DNA of 64,000 nt from Pseudomonas sp. Choline-02u-1 (GCF_002836515.1 NZ_PJBC01000066.1:1-64000), one strand, 5' to 3'. Counted from the first letter of the stretch, positions 17,404 through 24,901 are shown. Translations and numbers: made by a program. The notes: generated from the sequence alone by a model not told the origin.

Positions 17404-18003
17404 ATGAGCGTCTCTCACCGCCGTCCGGTGCCCCTGAACAAAGCCTATCGCCTGCTTAATCATGGGCCCACCGTTCTGGTCAGCGCTGCCCACGATGGCC
17501 AGCGCAACATCATGGCCGCTGCCTGGGCGATGCCGCTGGATTTCGAACCGCCGAAAGTCGCCGTCGTGCTCGACAAATCCACCTGGACCCGCCAGTTGCT
17601 TGAAGCTTCCGGCACGTTTGTACTGAACGTGCCATGCGTTTATCAGGCCGATATTGTGCAAACCGTCGGCAACACCTCCGGCCTGCAAATCACCCGCAAC
17701 CAAGGTCAGGACAAGTTTCAGGCGTACGACCTGCACACCTTCGCTGGCGAACAGGTTGAAGCGCCGCTGCTCGAGGGCTGTGTCGCCTGGCTCGAATGCC
17801 GCCTGCTGCCAGAGCCGCGCAATCACGAGCAATACGACCTGTTCCTCGCCGAGGTCATCGCCGCGCAGGCCGACGAACGTGTATTCAGCGAAGGCCGCTG
17901 GCATTTCGAAGGGCATGATGGATTGCGCACGCTGCACCATGTCGCCGGCGGGCATTTCCTGACGATTGGTGATGGGGTGGACGGCAAGACGTTGGAGGTC
18001 TGA
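17404..18003 (+). CDS. Flavin reductase family protein (FMN-binding)
   Basis: A 199-aa protein of the flavin reductase-like, FMN-binding split-barrel family. N-terminal segments such as NHGPTVLVSA, MAAAWAMPLDFEPPKVAVVL and FVLNVPCV follow the family pattern in which FMN sits between the barrel strands of a dimer. The substrate cannot be told. I use the ATG at 17404 because GGAG lies 10 nt upstream and the family N-terminus starts there; a longer reading from 17338 has no support. It is a single gene that ends at a bidirectional terminator shared with ggt. Confidence 0.88.
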   Translation: MSVSHRRPVPLNKAYRLLNHGPTVLVSAAHDGQRNIMAAAWAMPLDFEPPKVAVVLDKSTWTRQLLEASGTFVLNVPCVYQADIVQTVGNTSGLQITRNQGQDKFQAYDLHTFAGEQVEAPLLEGCVAWLECRLLPEPRNHEQYDLFLAEVIAAQADERVFSEGRWHFEGHDGLRTLHHVAGGHFLTIGDGVDGKTLEV

Positions 18004-18015
18004 TTCACTCCTGCG

Positions 18016-18044
18016 AAAAGGCCTGCCGCTCGGCAGGCCTTTTT
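18016..18044. terminator. Bidirectional rho-independent terminator
   Basis: A 10-bp perfect stem (GGCCTGCCG...CGGCAGGCC with flanking A and T runs) lies between the convergent flavin reductase and ggt genes. Confidence 0.9.
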
Positions 18045-18056
18045 CAATGCAGTGTC

Positions 18057-19889
18057 TCAATCCCCTACCGCTTCTCCCTCACGTCGAGGATCGGCACCAC
18101 CGGTCAACGTCGCTTTATTCTGCGCATCCTTCACCCGCACGATCGCTTGGGTGCCGCTGGTCATGTCGATTTCGCTGATCGCGTGGCCCTTTTCCTTCAA
18201 TGCCTGAATCAGGGCCGCGCTGAACTGCCCCTGTTCCAGTTCGGTGGGGCCATTGCGGCTGCCGAAGTTGGGCAGGTTGATTGCACTTTGTGCATCGAGG
18301 TTCCAGTCGAGCAGGCCGATGGTGGTTTTGGCGACGTATTCGATGATTTGCGAGCCGCCGGGGGAGCCGACCGTGGCGACGAATTCACCCGTGTTGCGAT
18401 CAAAGATCAGCGTCGGTGCCATCGACGAGCGCGGGCGTTTGCCGGGTTCGACGCGGTTGGCGACTTTGTGGCCGTTCTCTTCGGGGATGAACGAGAAGTC
18501 GGTCATCTGGTTGTTCAGCAGAAATCCCTGAACCATCAGGTGCGAGCCGAATGCGGCTTCGATGGTGGTAGTCATCGACACAGCGCCGCCGAGGTCATCC
18601 ACCGCAACCACTTGCGAGGTCGAGATGCGCAACGGCGAACGGTCCGGCGCGTAGGCCATTTGTACGCCCGGTGGTGTGCCCGGTTTGGCGCTGCCCATGC
18701 TGCGCTCGCCGATCAGGCTGGCGCGGCTGGTCAGATAGCCCGGATCGATCAGGCCTTTGACCGGGACCGGGACGAAGTCGGTATCCGCCACGTATTGCGC
18801 ACGGTCGGCGTAGGCCAGGCGTTCGGCCTCGGCGATCAAATGAACGGCCTGTGGATTCGGTTCGATGCCGGCCGGCTTATTGGTTTTCACTGGTTTAAGC
18901 GGAGCCAGCGACAGGCGTGGGTCGCGAGTCTCCAGCGCCTGCAACGTGCCGAGAGTCTGTGCCACCGCGATCCCGCCCGACGACGGCGGCGGCATGCCGC
19001 AAACCTGCCAGCGCTTGTAGTCGGTACACAGCGGCGCGCGCTCCTTGGCCTGATAACGCTGCAAATCGTTCAGCGACAGGCTGCCGGGGTTGGCGTGCTG
19101 TTGAACCTTGGCGACGATTTCTTCGGCGATCGGGCCTTTGTACAGCGCATCGGCCCCTTCGCTGGCGATGCGTTTGAACACGGCGGCCAATTTCGGGTTC
19201 TGCAGGCGCGTGCCCACCGCTTTGACGCTGCCATCCTCATTCAGAAAGTACGCAGCCATATCCGGCGACTGGCGTATCAGTGGATCAGCGGTCAGCAGCG
19301 AATGCAGGCGCGGGGAAATCGCAAAGCCTTGCTCGGCCAGTTTGATCGCCGGCTCAAACAGCTTCGCCCACGGCAGGCGACCGTGTTGCCGATGCGCCAG
19401 CTCCAGCGCGCGCAACACCCCGGGCGTACCGACCGAACGCCCGCCGATCTGTGCTTGCGTAAAGGCCATCGGTTTACCGTCGGCATTCAGGAACAGCTTC
19501 TCGGTGGCCCCGGCCGGCGCCGTTTCGCGGCCGTCATAGGTGCGCACCTGTTTGCCGTCCCACAACACGATCATCGCACCGCCACCGATCCCGGAAGACT
19601 GCGGCTCAACCAGCGTCAGCACCGCCTGCATCGCAATGGCCGCATCAATCGCGGAACCGCCCTGACGCAACATCTCCCGCCCGGCTTCGGCCGCCAGCGG
19701 ATTGGCTGCGGCAGCCATGTGTTTATTGGCGTGGCGGGTTTGCAGATCAGTGCGGTAGCCGGAAGCAGCTTCTGGTGCTAGTGGCAAGGAAGAAGAGGGT
19801 GGGGCGTTGCATGCGGTGAGGGTCAGAGCGCTGACAAGCAGTGTCAGGGCTGGCAGGCGAAAGCGGCTCAAGGGCAAGGTTGGAAACAC
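18057..19889 (-). CDS. ggt: Gamma-glutamyltransferase (lipoprotein precursor)
   Basis: About 610 aa; hydrolyses or transfers the gamma-glutamyl group of glutathione. The enzyme is made as a proprotein that cleaves itself before a Thr nucleophile. The expected nucleophile lies in RISTSQVVAVDDLGGAVSMT. The catalytic loop GGGAMIVLWDGK and the later GSPGGSQI block also fit the family. The N-terminus is a lipoprotein signal ending in LTLTAC, so it is probably anchored in the periplasm. The start is a GTG at 19889 with GGAGAG 7 nt upstream; a longer reading to 19997 is not supported. Confidence 0.92.
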   Translation of the reverse strand: MFPTLPLSRFRLPALTLLVSALTLTACNAPPSSSLPLAPEAASGYRTDLQTRHANKHMAAAANPLAAEAGREMLRQGGSAIDAAIAMQAVLTLVEPQSSGIGGGAMIVLWDGKQVRTYDGRETAPAGATEKLFLNADGKPMAFTQAQIGGRSVGTPGVLRALELAHRQHGRLPWAKLFEPAIKLAEQGFAISPRLHSLLTADPLIRQSPDMAAYFLNEDGSVKAVGTRLQNPKLAAVFKRIASEGADALYKGPIAEEIVAKVQQHANPGSLSLNDLQRYQAKERAPLCTDYKRWQVCGMPPPSSGGIAVAQTLGTLQALETRDPRLSLAPLKPVKTNKPAGIEPNPQAVHLIAEAERLAYADRAQYVADTDFVPVPVKGLIDPGYLTSRASLIGERSMGSAKPGTPPGVQMAYAPDRSPLRISTSQVVAVDDLGGAVSMTTTIEAAFGSHLMVQGFLLNNQMTDFSFIPEENGHKVANRVEPGKRPRSSMAPTLIFDRNTGEFVATVGSPGGSQIIEYVAKTTIGLLDWNLDAQSAINLPNFGSRNGPTELEQGQFSAALIQALKEKGHAISEIDMTSGTQAIVRVKDAQNKATLTGGADPRREGEAVGD

Positions 19890-20083
19890 GTGGGCTCTCC
19901 GTCCGTGGGGTAGAAGTCCTGGGGACTTTATCGACCGGGCGGGCGGGGTGCAAACCGGGTGAGAATTTTCGCCAGTGGCGCTAGGTGGCTGCGACAACGG
20001 ATCACCTGAAAACGATTCTCCGTTGACGTTAAGCGGTAGATTGCAAGTGACGCAGAGCGCAACTTTTCTGAAGGCATAAAAAA

Positions 20084-20112
20084 ACGGCCTACCTTTCGGT
20101 AAGCCGTTTTTA
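20084..20112 (-). terminator. Original tRNA-Met terminator, displaced to the left end of the island
   Basis: A hairpin ACGGCCTACC/GGTAAGCCGT with flanking A and T runs sits directly beside attL. Reading leftwards from the tRNA 3'-end remnant at 20118-20132, this is where the terminator of tRNA-Met would lie before integration. Confidence 0.7.
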
Positions 20113-20132
20113 GTACTTGGTGGCTACACAGG
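20113..20132. repeat. attL, 20-bp direct repeat
   Basis: Identical to 34515-34534. It carries the 3' end of tRNA-Met (CCA end and part of the T arm) and diverges afterwards, although scattered matches (TTGAAC, GGAC) continue for about 15 bp. Confidence 0.88.
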
Positions 20133-20193
20133 CAATTGAACTGGACGACTAACCTACTGTATCTATTGGATATTCTTAATCTGTGATATTCAA

Positions 20194-20214
20194 GGGATAC
20201 ACCAGGGGATACAC
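20194..20214. promoter_or_regulatory. Probable integrase arm-type sites, left end
   Basis: Two copies of GGGATACAC at 20194-20202 and 20206-20214, 12 bp apart. The right end near the integrase has the same word at the same spacing. Confidence 0.6.
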
Positions 20215-20411
20215 GGCGCCGTCTGCTGGGCTGTTTTTGGCCTGCTCGCCGTCGTCCAGAATTCACCATTGACGCTACTCACCTGTACCCGACGAACGGT
20301 AACCACGCTTCGAACCGACGCCAAGAAGCGCTACCCCGGGACGGGGGAGTGGCCGCGGCTACCTGCCATCCCATTTCGGTAGGGCAGGTGGCGAAAACTC
20401 ACCGGCGCCTC

Positions 20412-20612
20412 TCACAGCCTCATTTCCCTGATGACCTTCCGCGGGTCTGCGCCTTGCCTGAGCGCTCGTCGCGCGTCCTTGGTCAGTTGATCGAGCGCCT
20501 GCTCCTCGAAGGTAGCCGCCATGGCGCTGGCCTTTCTGATGATCAGCAGCGCCAGCTCGGCGGGGATCTTAACTTTCTCGGTTGGCAGGTAATCGCAATC
20601 GATCACAGACAC
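20412..20612 (-). CDS. Small hypothetical protein of the island
   Basis: A 66-aa, mostly helical protein beginning MSVIDCDYLPTEKVKI from a GTG codon at 20612, with AGAGGA about 7 nt upstream. It has no Cys pair, membrane segment or known motif. The Ala- and Arg-rich helices could mediate protein or DNA contacts, but that is a guess. It is the last minus-strand gene before attL and stands apart from the rest of the island behind about 1.5 kb of repeat-rich DNA. Confidence 0.6.
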   Translation of the reverse strand: MSVIDCDYLPTEKVKIPAELALLIIRKASAMAATFEEQALDQLTKDARRALRQGADPRKVIREMRL

Positions 20613-20857
20613 GGCACTGTCCTCTGGCTCGCGGAATGCTGGCGCTGGACCGGGTCGGCGCCAGCGATGATCTGCAGAGTTTATCAGTGCGCAATCGAAC
20701 TACCGGGATTCCGGTAGTTTCCTGCCGCCTGCTCCGGCCTGCTGTCAGGAGCTAAGGCGCCCGCAAGAGACTAGACGAGACCGGAGCGCGTCGGCATGCC
20801 GTCACCGCCAGAAGCCGCGAACCACGAACCCTCCCGGCAACCGATCGGTATCCTGCT

Positions 20858-21409
20858 GTCCGGAATCCGTCTAATGCCTGTCTAATATTTTTGTGGCGCG
20901 GCCGGCTCGTGGGCGCTGGCCTGTCCATCTACCGTTCATCCTTGACGGGTGTGATCTTGAATTTTTGACGAGACGGGCGTCGACGGGGCCGCGCGAATCG
21001 CCGCAGGCCATGCTATGCGCGGGTTTGCCGTGCCCGGTTGTGGTTTGCCCTAGGGAAAACCGTCAAGACCTGTCCAAAGTTTGGTCAAGGCTCCGTCAAG
21101 GATGGTCAAGGATTCCGGCGTGGTCTGCGCTGTGACAGCCCAATCCGTTCAGGACGCCTCGGCTATCGCCGTCAGCATTCCGAGCTGGCCAGGCCTTGAT
21201 GGCCGTAGCGCCCCGTCACCCCCAACCAAAATGCGCCCGGTCAATCCGTCCAGAGCCTGTCCAGAATCCGTCAGGGGTCTATCAGGGGTGTGAGACGGTC
21301 AGCCTCCCCACTTTGACGCGGCCAAGGCGGAACAAGCCCCTGACGCCCACCGGCCTTGGATTCCGTCTCATGCCTGTCTTACATTCCGTCAAAGCGTGGT
21401 CAAAGTAGA
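20858..21409 (+). repeat. Helically phased GTC-led repeat array (10-12 bp units)
   Basis: Units starting GTC recur on the plus strand in clusters: 20858, 20869, 20880; 20923 (then GTT at 20934); 21062, 21072, 21084, 21095, 21105; 21248, 21259, 21270; 21365, 21376, 21388, 21399. Typical units are GTCTAATGCCT, GTCCAGAATCC and GTCAAGGCTCC, usually preceded by CCT or TCC. The step of 10-12 bp equals one DNA turn, as in iterons or cooperative protein-binding arrays. Confidence 0.65.
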
Positions 21410-21754
21410 CCGCGGCGCGGGGAGTGGCAAAACCGCCACATTGTGTTGAGTCCACCACCCGAGGTCGCGGCTATTGCGCTCATTCATGGGGTGTTTCCCC
21501 AATGGGGTAGAACGTTCTCGCCGTCCTGAAGAGCAATGTGCCGTTCGGTGTGCCGGTTTACAGAAGAAACCACTGCTTATGGTGGAAGCCTCAGTGGAAA
21601 CCTTCGACGACCACAACTCTGGATAGCGGGGATGCCTGGATGTCAGCCCGAGGTTTTACGAGTTTGTCGCGAAAGGTCGGCATGGGGACGACGGTTCGCG
21701 CGCAATGGTGGTTGCGAACCAGGTGCGAACTTGGTGGCGGCTCCAGTGCCAGGC

Positions 21755-21785
21755 GCGTACTGATCGTGCGTACCGGGCTGCGTAC
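21755..21785 (+). repeat. GCGTAC triple repeat
   Basis: GCGTAC at 21755, 21768 and 21780, spaced 13 and 12 bp. A related cluster of GCGAAC-type words lies just upstream (about 21692-21730). Confidence 0.6.
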
Positions 21786-21840
21786 CAGCGTTGGGAATCT
21801 CGCTCCCACAGGGGATATCCGAGTAATGCTCGCTGCCATC

Positions 21841-21868
21841 AAAGATGATCCAGTTTTGGATCATCTTT
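21841..21868. other. Perfect 12-bp hairpin
   Basis: AAAGATGATCCA and TGGATCATCTTT are perfect inverted repeats separated by four bases. The hairpin is only moderately GC-rich and has no long T-run, so it is as likely a protein-binding or RNA-structure element as a terminator. Confidence 0.6.
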
Positions 21869-21881
21869 CGCGGGCTTCTGG

Positions 21882-21972
21882 GTGCGTGAAGATCGTGCGT
21901 GAAGACGTGCGCGAAGGTTCATTCGGTGACCGGTGGGAGTGGTCACTACTGATGGTCACCGCGAATGGTCAC
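21882..21972 (+). repeat. Two more phased word clusters: GTGCGYGAAG x3 and GGTCAC x3
   Basis: GTGCGTGAAG at 21882 and 21895 and GTGCGCGAAG at 21907 (spacing 13 and 12). GGTCAC follows at 21941, 21954 and 21967 (spacing 13 and 13), with an inverted GGTGAC at 21925. Confidence 0.65.
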
Positions 21973-22041
21973 TGGCTGGATGCCTGGCCCAAATGCCGAC
22001 CTGAGATCAATGCTGCGCGTACTAACTTTTGCTAACAGATG

Positions 22042-22062
22042 GTGGATACCAGCGTGGATACC
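22042..22062 (+). repeat. GTGGATACC direct repeat
   Basis: Two copies at 22042-22050 and 22054-22062, 12 bp apart. Spacing and sequence resemble the GGGATACAC arm-type pairs at the island ends. Confidence 0.55.
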
Positions 22063-22166
22063 GGAAACCATTCGTCAATTCGCCTGAGTCCGCTTTTTGC
22101 TGGCTCGGTCTTCTGTGAACATCTGTGACGTGAAATCGATGGCCCCGGCTTTGGACGAATGGAAAA

Positions 22167-22463
22167 ATGACGAATAATTTGATCGCCGCCCGCAACCTCT
22201 TCGCTGAGGCTCAGCAGGCCAAGAGCCTGCGGGCGGAGGCAATATCTCTCCGCCTGGCAGTTCGTGCTGTGCTGAGACAGCTCGAGGCCCAGCGAGGCCT
22301 TTACCTCGTCCGGATGCTGCAAGTGGATGATGTACTGCAGAGACTCGATTCAACTCATCGAGCGCGTACGGGCCAGCTATTAGGCTGGCCACCAAATGCG
22401 CGTTGTTCGCGCTACACCAGCAGCCAATCACAGCCCCACCCAGACGTGGAAACGCATCAATAA
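22167..22463 (+). CDS. Small hypothetical protein, uncertain
   Basis: A possible 98-aa protein. The first 62 residues (Ala/Leu/Arg-rich, helical, starting MTNNLIAARNLFAEAQ) look protein-like, but the last 35 are low-quality sequence (Ser/Pro/Gln-rich). The real gene may therefore end earlier through a frameshift or may have decayed. Upstream GGA spacing is acceptable. It would be one of only two plus-strand genes in the island. Function unknown. Confidence 0.4.
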   Translation: MTNNLIAARNLFAEAQQAKSLRAEAISLRLAVRAVLRQLEAQRGLYLVRMLQVDDVLQRLDSTHRARTGQLLGWPPNARCSRYTSSQSQPHPDVETHQ

Positions 22464-22519
22464 ACCGTGCAATCGAACCGTTTGGCGTCCATGGTGTAGT
22501 TCCATGGAGAGCGCGGCTT

Positions 22520-22792
22520 ATGACTTCCGGTGATCGGCTTCACGATAAAGTTCTGAGTTACGCCCACGCGGAAATCCAAATCATCCTTGCTGGATCGGCG
22601 AATCCGCAGTTTCACTTCGATCAGCTGCTCAGGACCCTGGGAGCGTTTGTTCATTGCGAAATCGTTACCCAAGATGAAGCGGACAGTATCCTGACGGAGG
22701 CGAAAGTTGCCTTGAGTGTCGCTGTGCAAAATATTGATGACCTGTCACGTCTATCAGCGGTTGCACGCTCGGATGAACCTGACAAAACCTGA
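22520..22792 (+). CDS. Small hypothetical protein
   Basis: A 90-aa soluble protein starting MTSGDRLHDKVLSYAHAE, with GGAGAG 8 nt before the ATG. The composition is protein-like, with helices and balanced charge, and there is no membrane segment or Cys pair. The frame is open further upstream (from 22403) but without a good start. Function unknown. It converges on the minus-strand gene ending at 22885. Confidence 0.55.
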   Translation: MTSGDRLHDKVLSYAHAEIQIILAGSANPQFHFDQLLRTLGAFVHCEIVTQDEADSILTEAKVALSVAVQNIDDLSRLSAVARSDEPDKT

Positions 22793-22884
22793 CATCGCAC
22801 GACGCGTTCGGGAGCCGACGTGACAATTGTTGACATCTCAGCCTGCTCAAGCCGCACTGTGCTCGTAATTGTTTCCAAGGCCGG

Positions 22885-23175
22885 TCAGGCCTTTGGCGTG
22901 CTGCTCGATTTAGATTCCACTTCGATCACGTCGAATATCGATCCGTCCTTCAGCGTCAGTACCAGCCCTTCGACATAACCCGCGATGTGCTCCGGGAAGG
23001 TTGGCCGACCGTCGTCCTTGCTCTCGAAATAACGGAAGGCGCCATCATCGTCGATCTGCCCGACGAGATTATTGCCTTCGTAGAATCGTCCGTTGTAGAA
23101 GTGTCCATCGATGTAGGCGTCATTCCCGCGTTGCAGAGCTCGGTAATATCGCTTGGGGGTCATGGTGTGAGCCAT
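22885..23175 (-). CDS. Small hypothetical protein of the island
   Basis: A 96-aa protein rich in Tyr, Asp and Gly with short beta-prone segments (HFYNGRFYEGNNLVGQIDDDG). The start is the ATG at 23175 with GAGGA 5 nt upstream; a longer version starting near 23214 runs into the GGTTACCA repeat and is less likely. It lies downstream of the lipoprotein gene and has its own repeat-containing leader. No family recognised. Confidence 0.65.
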   Translation of the reverse strand: MAHTMTPKRYYRALQRGNDAYIDGHFYNGRFYEGNNLVGQIDDDGAFRYFESKDDGRPTFPEHIAGYVEGLVLTLKDGSIFDVIEVESKSSSTPKA

Positions 23176-23205
23176 AGAGTGTCCTCGGACAGAGGGTGGA
23201 GGAAT

Positions 23206-23239
23206 GGTTACCAACGGTGGTTACCACGCTTGGTTACCA
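23206..23239 (+). repeat. GGTTACCA triple repeat in a promoter region
   Basis: Three copies of GGTTACCA at 23206, 23219 and 23232 with exact 13-bp spacing, 31-64 bp upstream of the ATG of the 96-aa gene. Each is nearly palindromic (TGGTTACCA), so this is probably an operator for a repressor. Confidence 0.65.
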
Positions 23240-23251
23240 ACTTGATGAAGG

Positions 23252-23289
23252 GGCGGTGGACGGCTCAATCCTTGGAGCCGTCCACCGCC
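23252..23289 (-). terminator. 15-bp perfect hairpin after the lipoprotein gene
   Basis: GGCGGTGGACGGCTC and its exact complement are separated by eight bases, just downstream of the lipoprotein stop on the minus strand. No T-run follows, so termination is uncertain. Confidence 0.5.
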
Positions 23290-23298
23290 TCATTCTGG

Positions 23299-23730
23299 CT
23301 ATAGCGAACTTGGGCGAATATCTAGCCCGACATTAGTGTCGCCGCCGATGCGAAAACGCTTCACCTGGCCGGGTTGGACTGTGGCGGACTGCTCTTTCAA
23401 TGGACCAGCCCAGCTACATAGACCCGACCCGCGCTCATCAGCACCCAGTCCGATAAGGTGTTCGCCGGCGGGAACATACAGACTCAAAGCTTCGCCTGTG
23501 TCGATCCGAGCAACCGCGCGACCATCGAGATGGACTGCGACAAAGCAGCCCCCAGCAACGAATCCGGTATCGCGCGTCACCTGAATTGTTCCGTACGGGC
23601 CCGCTGGCTTTTTCCCATAGCTCATCACCCTGTCACTCGGCACGGGTTTGGCTTTATCGAAGGCAACAGGTGATGTGGAGCACCCCGTCATCAGTACTAG
23701 CAAAGCTGTTGCGGCGAAAACTTTTAACAT
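23299..23730 (-). CDS. Putative lipoprotein of the island
   Basis: A 143-aa protein with a lipoprotein signal peptide (MLKVFAATALLVLMTGC, lipobox LMTGC, lipidated Cys17). The mature part is beta-rich, with three further Cys residues. It lies directly downstream of the gpI-like tail gene, 48 nt away on the same strand. Phage- and satellite-borne lipoproteins next to tail genes often alter the host envelope or block superinfection. That role here is inference; no specific family was recognised. Confidence 0.75.
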   Translation of the reverse strand: MLKVFAATALLVLMTGCSTSPVAFDKAKPVPSDRVMSYGKKPAGPYGTIQVTRDTGFVAGGCFVAVHLDGRAVARIDTGEALSLYVPAGEHLIGLGADERGSGLCSWAGPLKEQSATVQPGQVKRFRIGGDTNVGLDIRPSSL

Positions 23731-23778
23731 GAGAACTCCTTGTCTTGATGCCGCAACTCTAGCACCGGCGCTTGACGG

Positions 23779-24399
23779 TCACACCTTGTCTTCAGCCAGG
23801 ATCGAGGCCGAGATGATCATCCCGCCCCACCGGCGTTCGCCGATGCAGATCGGTACCGGGTTGCCGCTGGCCGTGGTGTTTCGTGCGCTGCCGAATGCAT
23901 AACTCGGCCTGTTTTCCGGGGCTGCGCTTTGTTTCAGTCCACCCTGCTGCGAGCTAATTAATTGGATCGCGCCGCCAATAGCGGTCGCATACCCGGCAGC
24001 TGCCAATGCGCTCGCAAATGGGGATGCTGCTCCTCCGGATGCATAGGTAATGAATGCCGAGGCGGCAATCATTACAACCCCGAGAATTGTCTGGAGAACA
24101 CCAGCGCGCTTGCTTCCAGAAATCACGGGTACGATTTTTAAAGATTTGGTGCCCCCCAGGTCAAAGCGACTTGTTCCGACGTTTTCCCCGTTTCGGATTA
24201 TCGCGAACTTCATACCCAGCCGGGCCAATCGGTCAACCTCCTCTGAAAATCCCTCGACCGTTGATCTCAGGGCTTTGAAGACCTCCCAGGTACTGCCAAC
24301 GTCAAGCAGGTAGTCCTTTTTGCGGAAGAACTTTCGACCGAGGATGCTGGTGAGCTCGATAGTTGTTTTTGGGGTGTAATGAATAGCTAGCGCTGCCAT
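23779..24399 (-). CDS. Lambda gpI-like phage tail assembly protein
   Basis: A 206-aa protein resembling phage lambda tail assembly protein I. Matching features in order: an N-terminal part with WEVFKAL (about 38-44), then VPVISGSKRAGVLQTILGVV (about 90-110), a Gly/Ala-rich hydrophobic stretch (about 108-150), and a C-terminal SYAFGSARNTTASGNPVPIC/GERRWGGMIISASI block like lambda's QGNPMPVLYGEMLVGSRVIS. In siphophages the gene sits between tail genes K and J. Here neither neighbour exists, so it is an isolated tail gene in a satellite-like element. Confidence 0.85.
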   Translation of the reverse strand: MAALAIHYTPKTTIELTSILGRKFFRKKDYLLDVGSTWEVFKALRSTVEGFSEEVDRLARLGMKFAIIRNGENVGTSRFDLGGTKSLKIVPVISGSKRAGVLQTILGVVMIAASAFITYASGGAASPFASALAAAGYATAIGGAIQLISSQQGGLKQSAAPENRPSYAFGSARNTTASGNPVPICIGERRWGGMIISASILAEDKV

Positions 24400-24404
24400 T
24401 GGTT

Positions 24405-24791
24405 TTATTCCTGTGGGTTGGTGGTTGGTACGGTGGTGCCCAAGCGAATGGCGAGCAGGGATCGCGACATGCGGGCCTGATCGAATATCACTTGCTCATG
24501 CAGAGGGTTGTAGTTCCAGATCCGGTCGTGGATTGCTTTGTACGCCCTTGCACCACGAAACGTTCCTCCCAGCAGTTCGGCCGAAACTCGCGCCTCCTCC
24601 TCAGTAAAAAACGGCCCGTCGATGGTCACCTTCACGCCATCGCGGACATGCTGGACATCCCAAACCAAATAGCCGGAATCTGGTCCCTGACTCGGAGGGT
24701 GTGACTCAAACCGATTGGTTTTGCATGCTTCCTCGAAGCGATCCCGATGTGTCTGCGGGAGGCTAGCTGCGTTGCTGTCCTGTTCCGTCAT
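24405..24791 (-). CDS. Hypothetical island protein with GPFxTE motif
   Basis: A 128-aa soluble protein starting at the ATG at 24791 with AGAGGT 5 nt upstream. It contains VTIDGPFFTEEEARVSAELLGG. A similar GPFLTEADAE segment occurs in the 95-aa island protein at 29036-29323, so they may share a small domain. It lies six bases upstream of the gpI-like gene on the same strand. Function unknown. Confidence 0.65.
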   Translation of the reverse strand: MTEQDSNAASLPQTHRDRFEEACKTNRFESHPPSQGPDSGYLVWDVQHVRDGVKVTIDGPFFTEEEARVSAELLGGTFRGARAYKAIHDRIWNYNPLHEQVIFDQARMSRSLLAIRLGTTVPTTNPQE

Positions 24792-24851
24792 ATGTACCTC
24801 TGGTGCGCCGCAGGCGCTGGTTATGGGCTGATGCCCGGCTGTGTTGCTCCG

Positions 24852-24891
24852 TGTCGCGACACCTTTTCGTGATTCGCAAAACGTGTCGCGT
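24852..24891. promoter_or_regulatory. Paired GTGTCGCG sites, probable operator
   Basis: GTGTCGCG at 24852 (part of the palindrome GTGTCGCGACAC) and again at 24884, 32 bp or three helical turns apart. They lie in the gap upstream of the 128-aa gene, which leads the minus-strand tail-gene cluster. Confidence 0.5.
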
Positions 24892-24901
24892 AATTGGGTT
24901 T

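Larger units (their letters stand above)
20613..22166. other. Repeat-rich region without convincing genes
   Basis: About 1.55 kb in which no reading frame has a protein-like composition together with a ribosome binding site. Instead it holds several clusters of short words repeated at 10-13 bp spacing (listed separately), a 12-bp perfect hairpin at 21841-21868, and a half REP sequence (CTCGCTCCCACAGGGG, around 21799-21814). Such phasing does not fit a coding reading frame. I infer a replication, partition or regulatory region of the element. Confidence 0.6.

Noticed and set aside
19928..20269. A 113-codon minus-strand frame crossing attL
   Set aside because: It spans the tRNA remnant, a terminator and the arm sites, so it is a chance frame created by integration.
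21538..22035. A 165-codon plus-strand frame in the repeat region
   Set aside because: It runs through the 12-13-bp repeats and the hairpin, has Trp/Arg/Gly-rich nonspecific composition, and lacks a ribosome binding site.
20858..22062. Considered as a CRISPR array
   Set aside because: Repeats are 6-11 bp at 10-13 bp spacing without spacers, and no cas genes are present.
20412..24399. Considered whether the island is a complete prophage
   Set aside because: Apart from the gpI-like gene there is no tail, capsid, portal, terminase or lysis gene anywhere in the island.
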